Shown here: in pieces, positions 19,576-30,637 of the stretch
How positions within the stretch are numbered: position 1 is the stretch's first letter
Layout of the letters: each line of letters starts with the position of its first letter
DNA from: Nocardioides sp. AX2bis
Lineage (GTDB): Bacteria; Actinomycetota; Actinomycetes; Propionibacteriales; Nocardioidaceae
Length of the DNA: 59,489 nucleotides
Assembly (NCBI RefSeq): GCF_902506435.1
Contig: NZ_LR733215.1
Location: forward strand, 1,397,707-1,457,195
Direction of reading: 5' to 3'
Made by a program: the position numbers and the translations under genes
Notes under the pieces: generated by a model
Databases searched by the model: none
Told to the model about the DNA's origin: nothing
Seen by the model: the letters and a program-made list of their open reading frames with translations, nothing else

Positions 19576-21636
19576 ATGACACCCGCACAGCCCCTGCCGC
19601 GCACCTTGCTGCCCCTGACCCCGGTCGGCGGCGGTGCCCGCCGGCACGGCTCCCGCAGCCTGGCCACCTGCCACTACCGCTGCGGCAGCGCCTGCGACAT
19701 GCCGGTCCCGAACACCACCGAGCACGGCCACGTGCAGGACGAGATCACCAAGGTCGTGGGTCGCCGGCGGGTGCTCCAGGGCGCCGCGGTCCTCGGTGTC
19801 GCCGGTGCCGCCGGCTCCCTCGGCGGCCTCGTGGCCAGCCCGGTCGCCGCGGCCGAGGGCGACGCCGCCTCCCGCGCCGCCGCGGCCGCCCGGACCACCG
19901 CGAACCTCGGCACCACGCCGTTCCGTCCGGTCGCGCCCAACACCGTCGACGCGGTGCGCACCGCGCCGGGCTTCACGCACGACGTGATCATCCGGTGGGG
20001 CGACCCGATCCTCCCCGGCGCGCCGAAGTTCGACGCCCGGGCGCAGACCCCCGAGGCCGCCGTGCAGCAGTTCGGCTACAACTGCGACTACGTCGGGCTG
20101 CTCCCGACCACGGGCGACAAGGCGCTGCTCGTGGTCAACCACGAGTACACCAACGAGGAGCTGATGTTCCCGGCCGACACCTACACGGCCGAGGAGATCA
20201 AGATGATCTCGATGCGCAACCACGGCATGTCGGTGGTCACGGTCAAGCGCGGCCTGGTCCCCGGCTCGTGGCGCCAGGTCAAGAACTTCAAGCGCGCCCC
20301 GCAGAACCGCCGGATCCACATCGAGACCCCCTTCGAGATCGACGGCCCCGCCGCCGGCGACGAGCGCCTGAAGACCACCGCGGACCCGACCGGGCGGGAG
20401 GCGCTGGGCACGCTGAACAACTGCGCCGGCGGGATGACCCCCTGGGGCACCGTGCTCTCCGGGGAGGAGAACTTCAACCAGTACTTCGACGGCGTGGTGC
20501 CGACCGAGAACGCCGCCGCGTACGCCCGCTACGGCATCGCCGGCGGCACCGGGCGCGGCTGGAGCAGCGTGGACCCCCGCTTCGGGCTGGGCAACGAGCC
20601 GAACGAGCCGCACCGCTTCGGCTGGGTGGTCGAGGTCGACCCGACCGACCCGTCCTCGACCCCGCGCAAGCACACGATGCTGGGCCGCTTCAAGCACGAG
20701 GGCGCCAACGTCGTCATCGCGCGCAACGGCCGCGCGGTGGCACACATGGGCGACGACGAGCGTGGCGACTACCTCTACAAGTTCGTCTCCGCGGGCACCT
20801 ACGCCCCGGGCGCGGGCCGCAAGGCCAAGCGCAACAACATGCAGCTGCTCACCAAGGGCACGCTCTACGTCGCCCAGCTCACCGGCGACGGCACCACGGA
20901 CGGCGTCTCGGACGGCACCGGGAAGTGGATCCCGCTCTGCAGCGACACCGAGTCCTTCGTCGACGGGATGGACGTCGCCGACGTCCTCGTCTTCACCCGC
21001 CTCGCCGCCGACCGCGTCGCGGCGAGCGGCGACGCCCCGACCCGGATGGACCGCCCCGAGGACGTCGAGCACAACCCCGTCAACGGCAAGGTGTACGCCG
21101 CGCTGACCAACAACACCCAGCGCGGCACCACCTTCCCGGTCGACGAGCCCAACCCGGTCGCGGGCAACCGCAACGGCTACGTGCTCGAGATGACCCCGGA
21201 CCGGGGCAACCACGCCGGGACGACCTTCACCTGGAACCTGCTCCTGGTGTGCGGCGACCCGTCGGCGGCGGAGACCTACTTCGGGGGGTTCCCCAAGGAC
21301 CAGGTCAGCCCGATCAGCTGCCCCGACAACGTCACCTTCGACGACCGCGGCAACCTGTGGGTGTCCACGGACGGCAACGCGCTGGGCTCCAACGACGGCG
21401 TCTTCCGGGTCCCCGTCGAGGGCCCCGAGCGCGGCAAGGTGCAGCAGTTCCTCTCGGTGCCGCGGGGCGCCGAGGCCTGCGGCCCGCTCATCGCCGACGG
21501 CAGCCGCTCGCTGTTCTTCGCGGTGCAGCACCCCGGTGAGGACGACGGGTCGACCTTCGACGCGCCGTACAGCACCTGGCCGCACACGAACGACTTCCCG
21601 CGGCCCTCGGTCTGCGTGGCCTTCAAGGCCCGCTGA
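19576..21636 (+). CDS. phoX: alkaline phosphatase PhoX (DUF839 family)
   Basis: Exported Fe/Ca-dependent phosphatase that releases phosphate from organic monoesters. The 686-aa protein has the actinobacterial PhoX pre-region with CHYRCGSACD (residues 32-41), then a Tat signal (GRRRVLQGAAVLGVAGAAGS, 62-81). The mature domain carries the family's NHEYTNEELMFP, CAGGMTPWGTVLSGEENFNQYF, AHMGDDERGDYLYKFVS, RPEDVEHNPVNGKVYAALTNN and PDNVTFDDRGNLWVSTDGN blocks, which supply metal ligands. AGAGGAG lies 5 nt before the ATG. A two-unit PHO box upstream predicts induction by phosphate limitation. Confidence 0.95.
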   Translation: MTPAQPLPRTLLPLTPVGGGARRHGSRSLATCHYRCGSACDMPVPNTTEHGHVQDEITKVVGRRRVLQGAAVLGVAGAAGSLGGLVASPVAAAEGDAASRAAAAARTTANLGTTPFRPVAPNTVDAVRTAPGFTHDVIIRWGDPILPGAPKFDARAQTPEAAVQQFGYNCDYVGLLPTTGDKALLVVNHEYTNEELMFPADTYTAEEIKMISMRNHGMSVVTVKRGLVPGSWRQVKNFKRAPQNRRIHIETPFEIDGPAAGDERLKTTADPTGREALGTLNNCAGGMTPWGTVLSGEENFNQYFDGVVPTENAAAYARYGIAGGTGRGWSSVDPRFGLGNEPNEPHRFGWVVEVDPTDPSSTPRKHTMLGRFKHEGANVVIARNGRAVAHMGDDERGDYLYKFVSAGTYAPGAGRKAKRNNMQLLTKGTLYVAQLTGDGTTDGVSDGTGKWIPLCSDTESFVDGMDVADVLVFTRLAADRVAASGDAPTRMDRPEDVEHNPVNGKVYAALTNNTQRGTTFPVDEPNPVAGNRNGYVLEMTPDRGNHAGTTFTWNLLLVCGDPSAAETYFGGFPKDQVSPISCPDNVTFDDRGNLWVSTDGNALGSNDGVFRVPVEGPERGKVQQFLSVPRGAEACGPLIADGSRSLFFAVQHPGEDDGSTFDAPYSTWPHTNDFPRPSVCVAFKAR

Positions 21637-21650
21637 CCCCGGCGCAGCGC

Positions 21651-21692
21651 GTCGACGGCGGGTGATCAGGCGATGGTCATCCCGCCGTCGAC
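21651..21692. terminator. hairpin between convergent phoX and SDR gene
   Basis: 12-bp perfect stem GTCGACGGCGGG/CCCGCCGTCGAC with an 18-nt loop. The right arm lies inside the last codons of the SDR gene (VDGGMT), so one structure may serve both transcripts. Confidence 0.6.
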
Positions 21693-22433
21693 GGCGAGGG
21701 TCTGGCCGGTGACGTAGCCGCCGGCGGCCGAGGCCAGGAACACCACGGCCGCGGCCAGCTCGGCGGGGTCGCCCTTGCGGCCGGCCGGGATCCGCTGCTG
21801 CTGCGCCTCCAGGTAGCCGTCGGGGTACTGGTCGGTCATCTCGGAGGTGAAGAACCCCGGCGCGACCGCGTTGACGCGGATCCCCTTGCGGCCGGTCCAC
21901 TGCTGCGCGAGGTCCCGCGTCAGGCCGATCAGGCCGGCCTTCGAGGCGGCGTACGCGGCCTGGGGCAGCGCCGCGGTCGTCAGGCCGAGCACGGAGGAGA
22001 TGTTGACGATGCTCGAGCCGGGCTGCATCACCCGGGCGCAGGACTGCGCCATCCAGTAGCAGCCGTTGAGGTTGACGTCGATGACCCCGCGGAACTGCTC
22101 GGGGGTCTCGCGGGTGGCCGGCACCGCGGTGCCGATGCCGGCGTTGTTGACCAGGACGTCGACCCGGCCGAGCTGCTCCATCGCCGCGTCCACCATCGCC
22201 TGGCAGGAGTCGGGGTCGGAGACGTCGGTGGTCACGGTGACCGCGCGTCGCCCGGCCGCCTCGACCAGCGCGGCGGTGTCCTTGAGCCGGTCGGTGCGCC
22301 GGGCGCCGAGCACGACGTCGGCGCCGGCCTCGGCCAGCGCCTGCGCGAAGGCCACGCCGAGCCCGCTCGAGGCGCCGGTCACCAGCGCCACCTTGCCGTC
22401 GAGCCGGAAGAGGTCGTTCACCGTCTGTGTCAT
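21666..22433 (-). CDS. short-chain dehydrogenase/reductase
   Basis: 255-aa classical SDR: cofactor motif TGASSGLGVAFA (about residues 20-31), NNAG (94-97), catalytic Ser in VNISS, and YAASK with the catalytic Tyr/Lys. The Arg pair in LGARRTDR favours NADP(H). It ends with the usual GQTLAVDGGMT. The ATG overlaps the stop of the upstream methyltransferase (ATGA), so the two are coupled. A TACGAT hexamer 7 nt upstream could also give a leaderless transcript. Substrate unknown. Confidence 0.93.
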   Translation of the reverse strand: MTQTVNDLFRLDGKVALVTGASSGLGVAFAQALAEAGADVVLGARRTDRLKDTAALVEAAGRRAVTVTTDVSDPDSCQAMVDAAMEQLGRVDVLVNNAGIGTAVPATRETPEQFRGVIDVNLNGCYWMAQSCARVMQPGSSIVNISSVLGLTTAALPQAAYAASKAGLIGLTRDLAQQWTGRKGIRVNAVAPGFFTSEMTDQYPDGYLEAQQQRIPAGRKGDPAELAAAVVFLASAAGGYVTGQTLAVDGGMTIA

Positions 22434-23242
22434 GCCCCGGATCGTAGGGGAGGGGTGTCCCCGCGGGGGTGGACCACGAACGCGGTCACCGGGTGCGCCA
22501 CCCGCAACCCCGGGCCGGGCTCGGCGGACCGGCGCAGGCGCTCCACGACGGCGGTGCGCGCCGCGTCGTCCAGGACCGTCTGCACCGTGAAGTCGAGCAG
22601 GGCCGGGTCGTCCCCGTCGCCACCGTCGAGGTCGACCGTCGAGGCGAGGTCCTCCGCGGCCACGTCGACCGGCAGCCGCGCCAGGGCGGCCGCGACGGCG
22701 TCGCTCCAGGGCTGCGGACCGCCGGCCGCGGGCGGGGCGAGGTCGGCGACCAGCTCGTTGAGGGCCCCCAGCGGGGCGTGCAGCACCAGCAGCTCGCCGC
22801 CCGGGGCGAGCATCGCCACCGCGCGGCCGAGCGCGGCGTCGAGGTCGGGCACGTAGTAGAGCGAGTGCACGAAGACGACCACGTCGAACCGCTCGTCCGG
22901 CCCGGTGAGGAGGCTGTCGAAGGTGCCGACGTGCCCGCGCACGGCCAGCTGCTCCCGTCCCAGACCCTCGAGGCCGGCCACGAAGGAGGCCACCCCGGGG
23001 GAGTGCGGGTCCACGCCGGTCCAGGACCGGGTGGCCCCGGGAGCGGCCTCGGCGCAGGCGCGTGCGGCCAGCGCCCGGTCGACGGTGCCGTCACCGCAGC
23101 CGACCGAGAGGACCGACAGGTGGTCGTCGCCGGCCCGTCGCGCGAGCCGGTCCCCGAGCCAGGACACGATCCTCGACCGCTGGTCGGAGCGGGCCTCGAA
23201 CAGGGCGTGCCCCCGGGCGTAGGTGTCCGGATCAGGCGTCAC
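22430..23242 (-). CDS. class I SAM-dependent methyltransferase
   Basis: 270-aa protein with the SAM-binding motif VLSVGCGDGTVDRAL (about residues 43-57), the acidic motif II WTGVDPHSP and motif IV VVVFVHSLYYVPDLDAALGRA. GTG 23242 is chosen because GAGGAG lies 6 nt upstream; a longer frame starts in the divergent promoter region. First gene of a two-gene run with the SDR. It is divergent from a second methyltransferase 160 bp away, suggesting shared control. Substrate unknown. Confidence 0.82.
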   Translation of the reverse strand: MTPDPDTYARGHALFEARSDQRSRIVSWLGDRLARRAGDDHLSVLSVGCGDGTVDRALAARACAEAAPGATRSWTGVDPHSPGVASFVAGLEGLGREQLAVRGHVGTFDSLLTGPDERFDVVVFVHSLYYVPDLDAALGRAVAMLAPGGELLVLHAPLGALNELVADLAPPAAGGPQPWSDAVAAALARLPVDVAAEDLASTVDLDGGDGDDPALLDFTVQTVLDDAARTAVVERLRRSAEPGPGLRVAHPVTAFVVHPRGDTPPLRSGA

Positions 23243-23402
23243 GCGTGTCTCCTCGGGCTGTGCTGCCTGGCAGGTGGCCGCGTCGTCGTAGGCTGCACAC
23301 GCAACCACGGTCGTCCTGCCCGGAGCACACCCGCCCCGTCCGTGGTCCGCCCCCTCGGACTGCTAGAGCCCGATCGGCACGACCCGACCAAGGAGCAACC
23401 CG

Positions 23403-24212
23403 GTGACGTCGTCCCAGGACACCGCAGACCGCAGCCTGGCCCACTGGAGCGAGGCCGGCCGCGCGGAGATGGAAGCCTTCTACGTGCTGGCCACCGCCGA
23501 CTACCGGCGCCTCGCCGAGGCGGCCGACTGGCCCTCGCTGCTGGCCGGCCGCCGCAGCATCCTCGACGTGGCGTGCGGGAGCGGGAAGTTCCCGGTCGCG
23601 CTGACGACCTACGCCGGGCTGCCCGCCGAGCCCCCGATCGCCTACGACCTCCTGGACCCGTCGGCGTTCTCGGTCGCCGAGGCCCGCGCGCGCCTCGAGC
23701 CGCCGTTCGCGGCCGCCGCCGAGCACGTGGTCACGCTGCAGGACCTGCCCGAGGGGCTCACCTACGACGTGGTGTGGGCCACCCACGCGCTGTACGCCGT
23801 GCCCCCCGCGGAGCTCGGCCTCGCCGCGGAGCGGTTCGTCGGCGCGATCGCGCCGGGCGGCCTCGGCTTCGTCGCCCAGGCCACCTCCGCGGGGCACTAC
23901 GTGGCCTTCTACGAGGCCTACCGCGCCGGGGTGGCCGGAGGCGCGGACCTCGCGCCGTACACCAGCGCCGAGCAGGTCCGCGACGCGCTCGTGGGCGCCG
24001 GCGCGGACGTGCGCGAGGGGCGGATCCGCTACACCAGCGGCACCGCCGACCGCGCGGTCGCCGAGGGCTTCCTCCAGCGCTGCCTCTTCGACGACACCCT
24101 GTCCCTGGAGGAGATGGAGGCCGCCCCGGTGCTGGGCGACCACCTCGCCGCCTGCCGGGGCACCGACGGCACCTACACCTTCGAGCACGAGGCGGCACTG
24201 CTGTGGCTGTGA
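23403..24212 (+). CDS. class I SAM-dependent methyltransferase
   Basis: 269-aa protein with SAM motif ILDVACGSGKFPVAL (about residues 53-67) and post-motif YDVVWATHALYAVPPAEL. The N-terminus HWSEAGRAEMEAFYVLATADYRRLAE looks like a helical cap. GTG start with AAGGAG 7 nt upstream. Its stop overlaps the next gene's GTG (GTGA), coupling it to a PhyH-type dioxygenase. Low similarity to the divergent methyltransferase, so not a recent duplicate. Confidence 0.8.
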   Translation: MTSSQDTADRSLAHWSEAGRAEMEAFYVLATADYRRLAEAADWPSLLAGRRSILDVACGSGKFPVALTTYAGLPAEPPIAYDLLDPSAFSVAEARARLEPPFAAAAEHVVTLQDLPEGLTYDVVWATHALYAVPPAELGLAAERFVGAIAPGGLGFVAQATSAGHYVAFYEAYRAGVAGGADLAPYTSAEQVRDALVGAGADVREGRIRYTSGTADRAVAEGFLQRCLFDDTLSLEEMEAAPVLGDHLAACRGTDGTYTFEHEAALLWL

Positions 24213-25183
24213 ACGACCGGGTCAACGACAAGCTCCCCGAGGCCAACCGCGCCGGCGGCATCGACGCCGCCTGGGCGGGCGACGACCAGCAGTGGTGGGA
24301 CTGGTACGTCACCCTGGCCGCCAACCCCGAGGCGGCCGGCCCGCTCGTCGAGGGTCCCGGCCTGCCCGACGTAGCGCCGGCCTCGGACGCCGAGGTCGAG
24401 GCGCTGCTGGCCACGCCGTACGACGTCGCGCCCGCGGCGGTCGAGGCGTTCCGCGGCGATGCGTTCGTCAAGCTGCCCGGCGTGCTGCCGCCGGCCGTCG
24501 TGCGGCGGCTGGCCGACCGGCTCCAGGAGCTGCTCGTCGCCGAGCACGGCACCGACACCGCCGGCCGGTTCCTGGCACTGGAGCAGATGTGGCTGCACGA
24601 CGACCTGATGCGCCTGGTCGCGCTGTCGCCCCGGATCGGCGGCATCGCCGCCACCCTGCTCGGCGAGGACGGCGTGCGGATCTACCACGACAACGCGCTG
24701 TCCAAGGAGCCCGGCTGCGGACGCACGCCGTGGCACCACGACGACGAGCACTTCCCACTCGACTCGCTCCAGGTCGTCACCGCCTGGATGCCGGTCTCGG
24801 CCATCCCGGCGCCGATGGGCCCGCTGTCCTTCGCCCACGGCACGGAGCTGCGCGAGGTGCTCGCCGGGCTGGAGTTCGACAAGGTCGGCACGACCTACGA
24901 CGTCGCCGTCTCGCAACGCTTCGGCGCCTCCGGGGTGCAGGTCACCGAGACCCCGTACGCCGTCGGGGAGGTCAGCTTCCACTCGTCGCTGTGCTTCCAC
25001 ACCGCCGGCCCGAACCGGACGACGCAGCCGCGCCGGGCGCTGGCCACGACCTACTTCGCCGACGGGGCGCGCGTGGTGGACGCGCCGACGATGATCAGCG
25101 GCACCTGGCAGGAGTTCCTGCCCGACACCGAGCCCGGGGCGGTGGCCCGCAGCCGGCTCAACCCGGTGGTCGGCCACGGCTGA
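24209..25183 (+). CDS. phytanoyl-CoA dioxygenase family (Fe(II)/2-oxoglutarate) enzyme
   Basis: 324-aa protein with the jelly-roll iron motif: HxD in WHHDDEHFPLD (about residue 175) and the distal His in SLCFHTAGPN, followed by the Arg that would bind 2-oxoglutarate (TTQPRRALATTYF). MPVSAIPAPMGPLSFAHGTE is typical of PhyH proteins. The N-terminal ~75 residues (with DQQWWDWYVTLAANPE) are an extra region of unknown role. The GTGA overlap with the methyltransferase decides the start; a GTG 6 nt earlier is possible. Substrate unknown; the pairing suggests tailoring of a small molecule. Confidence 0.85.
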   Translation: MNDRVNDKLPEANRAGGIDAAWAGDDQQWWDWYVTLAANPEAAGPLVEGPGLPDVAPASDAEVEALLATPYDVAPAAVEAFRGDAFVKLPGVLPPAVVRRLADRLQELLVAEHGTDTAGRFLALEQMWLHDDLMRLVALSPRIGGIAATLLGEDGVRIYHDNALSKEPGCGRTPWHHDDEHFPLDSLQVVTAWMPVSAIPAPMGPLSFAHGTELREVLAGLEFDKVGTTYDVAVSQRFGASGVQVTETPYAVGEVSFHSSLCFHTAGPNRTTQPRRALATTYFADGARVVDAPTMISGTWQEFLPDTEPGAVARSRLNPVVGHG

Positions 25184-25214
25184 GGCTCGCAGGCGGCGGG
25201 GGAGCGGCACGCGC

Positions 25215-25220
25215 TACAGT
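25215..25220 (+). promoter_or_regulatory. -10 element of the leuS leader transcript
   Basis: TACAGT ends 6 nt before the GTG of the leader peptide, giving a leaderless leader-peptide mRNA. Confidence 0.65.
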
Positions 25221-25226
25221 GGGCGC

Positions 25227-25265
25227 GTGCCCACCCGCGAGCTGCTCCTTCGCCAGCCGCGCTGA
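25227..25265 (+). CDS. leuS leader peptide
   Basis: 12-codon frame reading MPTRELLLRQPR, with three consecutive leucine codons (CTG CTC CTT) in mid-peptide. It starts 6 nt after a -10 hexamer and ends 22 nt before a U-tract terminator ahead of leuS. This is the layout of classical attenuation: a ribosome stalled at Leu codons when charged tRNA-Leu is scarce would favour an antiterminator. Leader peptides before leuS have been predicted in some Streptomyces. Confidence 0.75.
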   Translation: MPTRELLLRQPR

Positions 25266-25287
25266 TCCCGCCCCGGATCGCGCGGCC

Positions 25288-25312
25288 ACCCCTCCTGCGT
25301 GAGGGGTTTTTT
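25288..25312 (+). terminator. leuS attenuator terminator
   Basis: ACCCCTC-CTGCGT-GAGGGGT followed by six T residues: a textbook intrinsic terminator, rare in this GC-rich window, lying 36 nt before the leuS start. Confidence 0.85.
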
Positions 25313-25347
25313 CATGCCCGCAGCAGCCCGACCCGAAGGACCCCGTG

Positions 25348-27837
<2,490 letters not shown>

Positions 27838-27856
27838 GGCGCGCCGGACGGGCAAG

Positions 27857-27878
27857 GGTCACCGGGGCTTCACCCCGG
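27857..27878 (+). promoter_or_regulatory. PHO box upstream of the first phoD
   Basis: Adjacent 11-nt units GGTCACCGGGG and CTTCACCCCGG match the PhoP direct-repeat consensus. The site lies 39 nt upstream of the ATG. Confidence 0.65.
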
Positions 27879-27917
27879 GGACGCGCGGGGGTCGCCGGCA
27901 CGGGGTCGGTTGGGTGC

Positions 27918-29648
27918 ATGACCTCTCGGGAACCCCGCTCCGCCCTGCCCACCCCCACCCCGGCGCCCCGGCCGGCGACCCGACGTACGGTCCTGGCCGC
28001 CGCCGGGCTCACCGGCCTGGCCGTCGGCACCGCCGCGACGGGTGCCTCCGCCCCGGTCCACGCCGCCGGCGTGCGCCCCACGGCCGCGGCACCGCCCACC
28101 CACCGCGACCCGTTCACCCTCGGGGTCGCCTCGGGCGACCCCGACCCCGACGGGTTCGTGATCTGGACCCGCCTGGCCGTGGACCCGCTGGCCGACGACG
28201 GGCTGGGCGGGATGCCCTCGCGCCGCTACCCGGTGCGCTGGGAGGTCGCCACCGACGACCGGTTCCGCCGTGTCGTACGCCGCGGCACGGTGGGCGCGGG
28301 CCCGGAGGCGGCGCACTCGGTGCACGTCGAGCTGACCGGTCTCGAGCCGGGCCGGGAGTACCACTACCGCTTCCGCGTCGGCCGGCACGTGTCCCCGGCC
28401 GGTGTCACCCGGACCACCCCGGCGCCCGGGGCCCGGGTCGCCTCGCTGGCGATGGCGTTCGCCTCCTGCTCGAACTACCCCGTCGGCTACTTCACCGCCT
28501 ACCGGCGCCTGGCCGAGGAGCAGCCGGACGTGGTGGTGCACCTCGGCGACTACCAGTACGAGGGCCCCGCCGGCACGAGCGTGGTCGGGCGGCCCCACGT
28601 CGGGCCCGAGACGGTCACCCTCGCGAACTTCCGTCAGCGCCTGGCGCAGTACAAGACCGACCCCGACCTGCAGGCCGCCCACGCGGTCGCGCCGTGGCTG
28701 GTGATCTGGGACGACCACGAGGTCGACAACAACTACGCCGACCTGGTCCCGGAGAAGGTCGCGGAGACGGCCGGCTTCGCGGACCGGCGGGCGGCAGCGT
28801 ACCGCGCGTACTACGAGAACATGCCGCTGCGTCGCGGGTCGGTGCCGCGGGGCCCCGACCTGCAGCTGTTCCGTCGGGTGCAGTGGGGCTCGCTGGCCAC
28901 CTTCCACCTGCTCGACACCCGGCAGTACCGCTCCGACCAGGCGTGCGGGGACGGCTACCAGGACTGCCCGGAGGCGGCCGACCCCGCGCGCACCCTGACC
29001 GGCGGCGAGCAGGAGGCGTGGCTGGACCGTGGTCTGCGCGACTCCCGGGCCCGGTGGGACCTGCTGGCCCAGCAGGTCTTCTTCGGCCAGCGCGACAGCG
29101 ACCCCGGGGCCGCGCGGACGGTGTCGATGGACGCCTGGGACGGCTACCCGGCCTCCCGCGACCGGGTGGTGCGGTCCTGGGTCGAGGGCGGGGTGCGCAA
29201 CCCGGTGGTCCTCACCGGCGACGTCCACGCGCACTGGATCTCCGACCTCTACCGCGACCAGTCCGACCCGTCCTCGGGCCTGGTGGGCTCCGAGCTGGTC
29301 ACCTCCTCGATCACCTCCGGCGGTGACGGGTACGACGCGCCGACCGGCGAGCACCCGTGGTTCCCGCAGAACCCGAACCTGCGGTTCTGGACCAACCTGC
29401 GCGGGTACGTCAGCACGACGATCACGCCCGACGCGCTGCACGCCCGCTTCCGCTGCCTGCCCTCGGTGACCGACCCGGACGCCGAGGCGTTCACCCGCAC
29501 GGAGTGGAAGGTCGAGGACGGCGTGCCCGGTGCCCAGCGGGTCTCGGACTCGCCGCTGCCGGCCCGGACCGCGGCGCGGAGGCGGTTGCCGAGCGACGCC
29601 GAGATCGTCGCGGACACCATCGAGCAGGAGACCGGCGTCCGGCCCTGA
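27918..29648 (+). CDS. phoD: PhoD-family alkaline phosphatase/phosphodiesterase
   Basis: 576-aa exported metallophosphatase. Tat signal RRTVLAAAGLTGLAVG (22-37) with a Pro-rich pre-region; N-terminal Fn3-like PhoD domain with FTLGVASGDPDPDGFVIWTRL; catalytic domain with FASCSN, VVHLGDYQYE (about 211), VIWDDHEVDNNY (about 264) and LTGDVHAHW (about 433), all metal-ligand blocks of PhoD. The conserved Cys of FASCSN is present. A PHO box lies just upstream. It stands alone between leuS and degV. Confidence 0.93.
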   Translation: MTSREPRSALPTPTPAPRPATRRTVLAAAGLTGLAVGTAATGASAPVHAAGVRPTAAAPPTHRDPFTLGVASGDPDPDGFVIWTRLAVDPLADDGLGGMPSRRYPVRWEVATDDRFRRVVRRGTVGAGPEAAHSVHVELTGLEPGREYHYRFRVGRHVSPAGVTRTTPAPGARVASLAMAFASCSNYPVGYFTAYRRLAEEQPDVVVHLGDYQYEGPAGTSVVGRPHVGPETVTLANFRQRLAQYKTDPDLQAAHAVAPWLVIWDDHEVDNNYADLVPEKVAETAGFADRRAAAYRAYYENMPLRRGSVPRGPDLQLFRRVQWGSLATFHLLDTRQYRSDQACGDGYQDCPEAADPARTLTGGEQEAWLDRGLRDSRARWDLLAQQVFFGQRDSDPGAARTVSMDAWDGYPASRDRVVRSWVEGGVRNPVVLTGDVHAHWISDLYRDQSDPSSGLVGSELVTSSITSGGDGYDAPTGEHPWFPQNPNLRFWTNLRGYVSTTITPDALHARFRCLPSVTDPDAEAFTRTEWKVEDGVPGAQRVSDSPLPARTAARRRLPSDAEIVADTIEQETGVRP

Positions 29649-29661
29649 CCCGCGGCGGCAG

Positions 29662-29667
29662 TAGCGT
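29662..29667 (+). promoter_or_regulatory. -10 element of leaderless degV promoter
   Basis: TAGCGT ends 6 nt before the degV ATG; no Shine-Dalgarno. Confidence 0.6.
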
Positions 29668-29673
29668 GCGCGC

Positions 29674-30537
29674 ATGCCGATCGCCCGGGTCGCCGTCGTC
29701 ACGGACTCCACCGCGACCCTGCCGGCCGACGTCGTCGCGGCGCACTCGCTGGTCGTCGTGCCGCTGCAGGTCGTCGTCGGTCCGCACGCCCACCTCGAGG
29801 GGTCGCCGGAGGCCACGCCGGGACGGGTCGCCCGGGCGCTGCGGGAGCACGTGCCGGTCAGCACGTCACGCCCGGCGCCGGCCCGGCTGCTCGAGGCGTA
29901 CCGGGCCGCGGCCGACGCCGGGGCCGAGGCCGTGCTCTCGGTGCACCTGTCGGGGCAGATGAGCGGCACCGTCGAGGCCGCCCAGCTGGCCCGGCGGGAG
30001 TCACCGGTGCCGGTGACGGTCGTCGACACCCGCCAGGTCGGCTTCGGGACCGGGTACGCCGCGGTCAGCGCCGCCGAGGTCCTCGAGGCCGGCGGCGGGG
30101 TCGAGGAGGCCGCGGCGGCGGCGCGGGAGCGGGCTGCGGCCTGCTCGGCGCTGTTCTACGTCGACACCCTGGAGTACCTGCGACGGGGCGGCCGGGTCGG
30201 CGCGGCCGCCGCCCTGCTCGGCGGTGCGCTCGCGGTCAAGCCGCTGCTGACCATCGAGGACGGCGTCGTGAGCAGCCTCGAACGGGTCCGCACCTCGGGC
30301 CGGGCGCTCGCGCGGCTGGAGGAGCTCGCCGTCGAGCGGGCCGGGTCGGGCCCGGTCGACGTGGGCGTCGCGCACCTGGCCAGCGAGGAGCGTGCCGCCG
30401 CCCTCACGGCCGCTCTGGGCGAGCGCCTCGCGGACCAGCTAGAGGGCCGGGACGTGTGGTGCGCCGAGCTCGGGGCGGTCCTGGGGGCGCACGTCGGGCC
30501 CGGGACGATCGCGGTCTGCGTGGCGCCCCGCACCTGA
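29674..30537 (+). CDS. DegV-family fatty-acid-binding protein
   Basis: 287-aa DegV protein. In Firmicutes these bind fatty acids and feed the fatty acid kinase FakA; the actinobacterial role is not established. Motifs: VVTDSTATLP at the N-terminus, VSTSRPAP, SVHLSGQMSGTVEAAQLA (ligand-contact loop) and YVDTLEYLRRGGRVG in the second domain. It appears leaderless. Followed by the comEA/comEC genes on the same strand after 100 nt. Confidence 0.9.
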   Translation: MPIARVAVVTDSTATLPADVVAAHSLVVVPLQVVVGPHAHLEGSPEATPGRVARALREHVPVSTSRPAPARLLEAYRAAADAGAEAVLSVHLSGQMSGTVEAAQLARRESPVPVTVVDTRQVGFGTGYAAVSAAEVLEAGGGVEEAAAAARERAAACSALFYVDTLEYLRRGGRVGAAAALLGGALAVKPLLTIEDGVVSSLERVRTSGRALARLEELAVERAGSGPVDVGVAHLASEERAAALTAALGERLADQLEGRDVWCAELGAVLGAHVGPGTIAVCVAPRT

Positions 30538-30624
30538 CCGGCCCGAGGACGTCCACAGGGACGCGTCCCGCGCCGTCGTCCACCGGTGGCGGCCCAGGGC
30601 CCGCGCCGGGACCGGATCGCTTCC

Positions 30625-30630
30625 TAGCGT
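30625..30630 (+). promoter_or_regulatory. -10 element of leaderless comEA promoter
   Basis: TAGCGT ends 7 nt before the comEA ATG; no Shine-Dalgarno. Confidence 0.6.
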
Positions 30631-30637
30631 CACGCCC

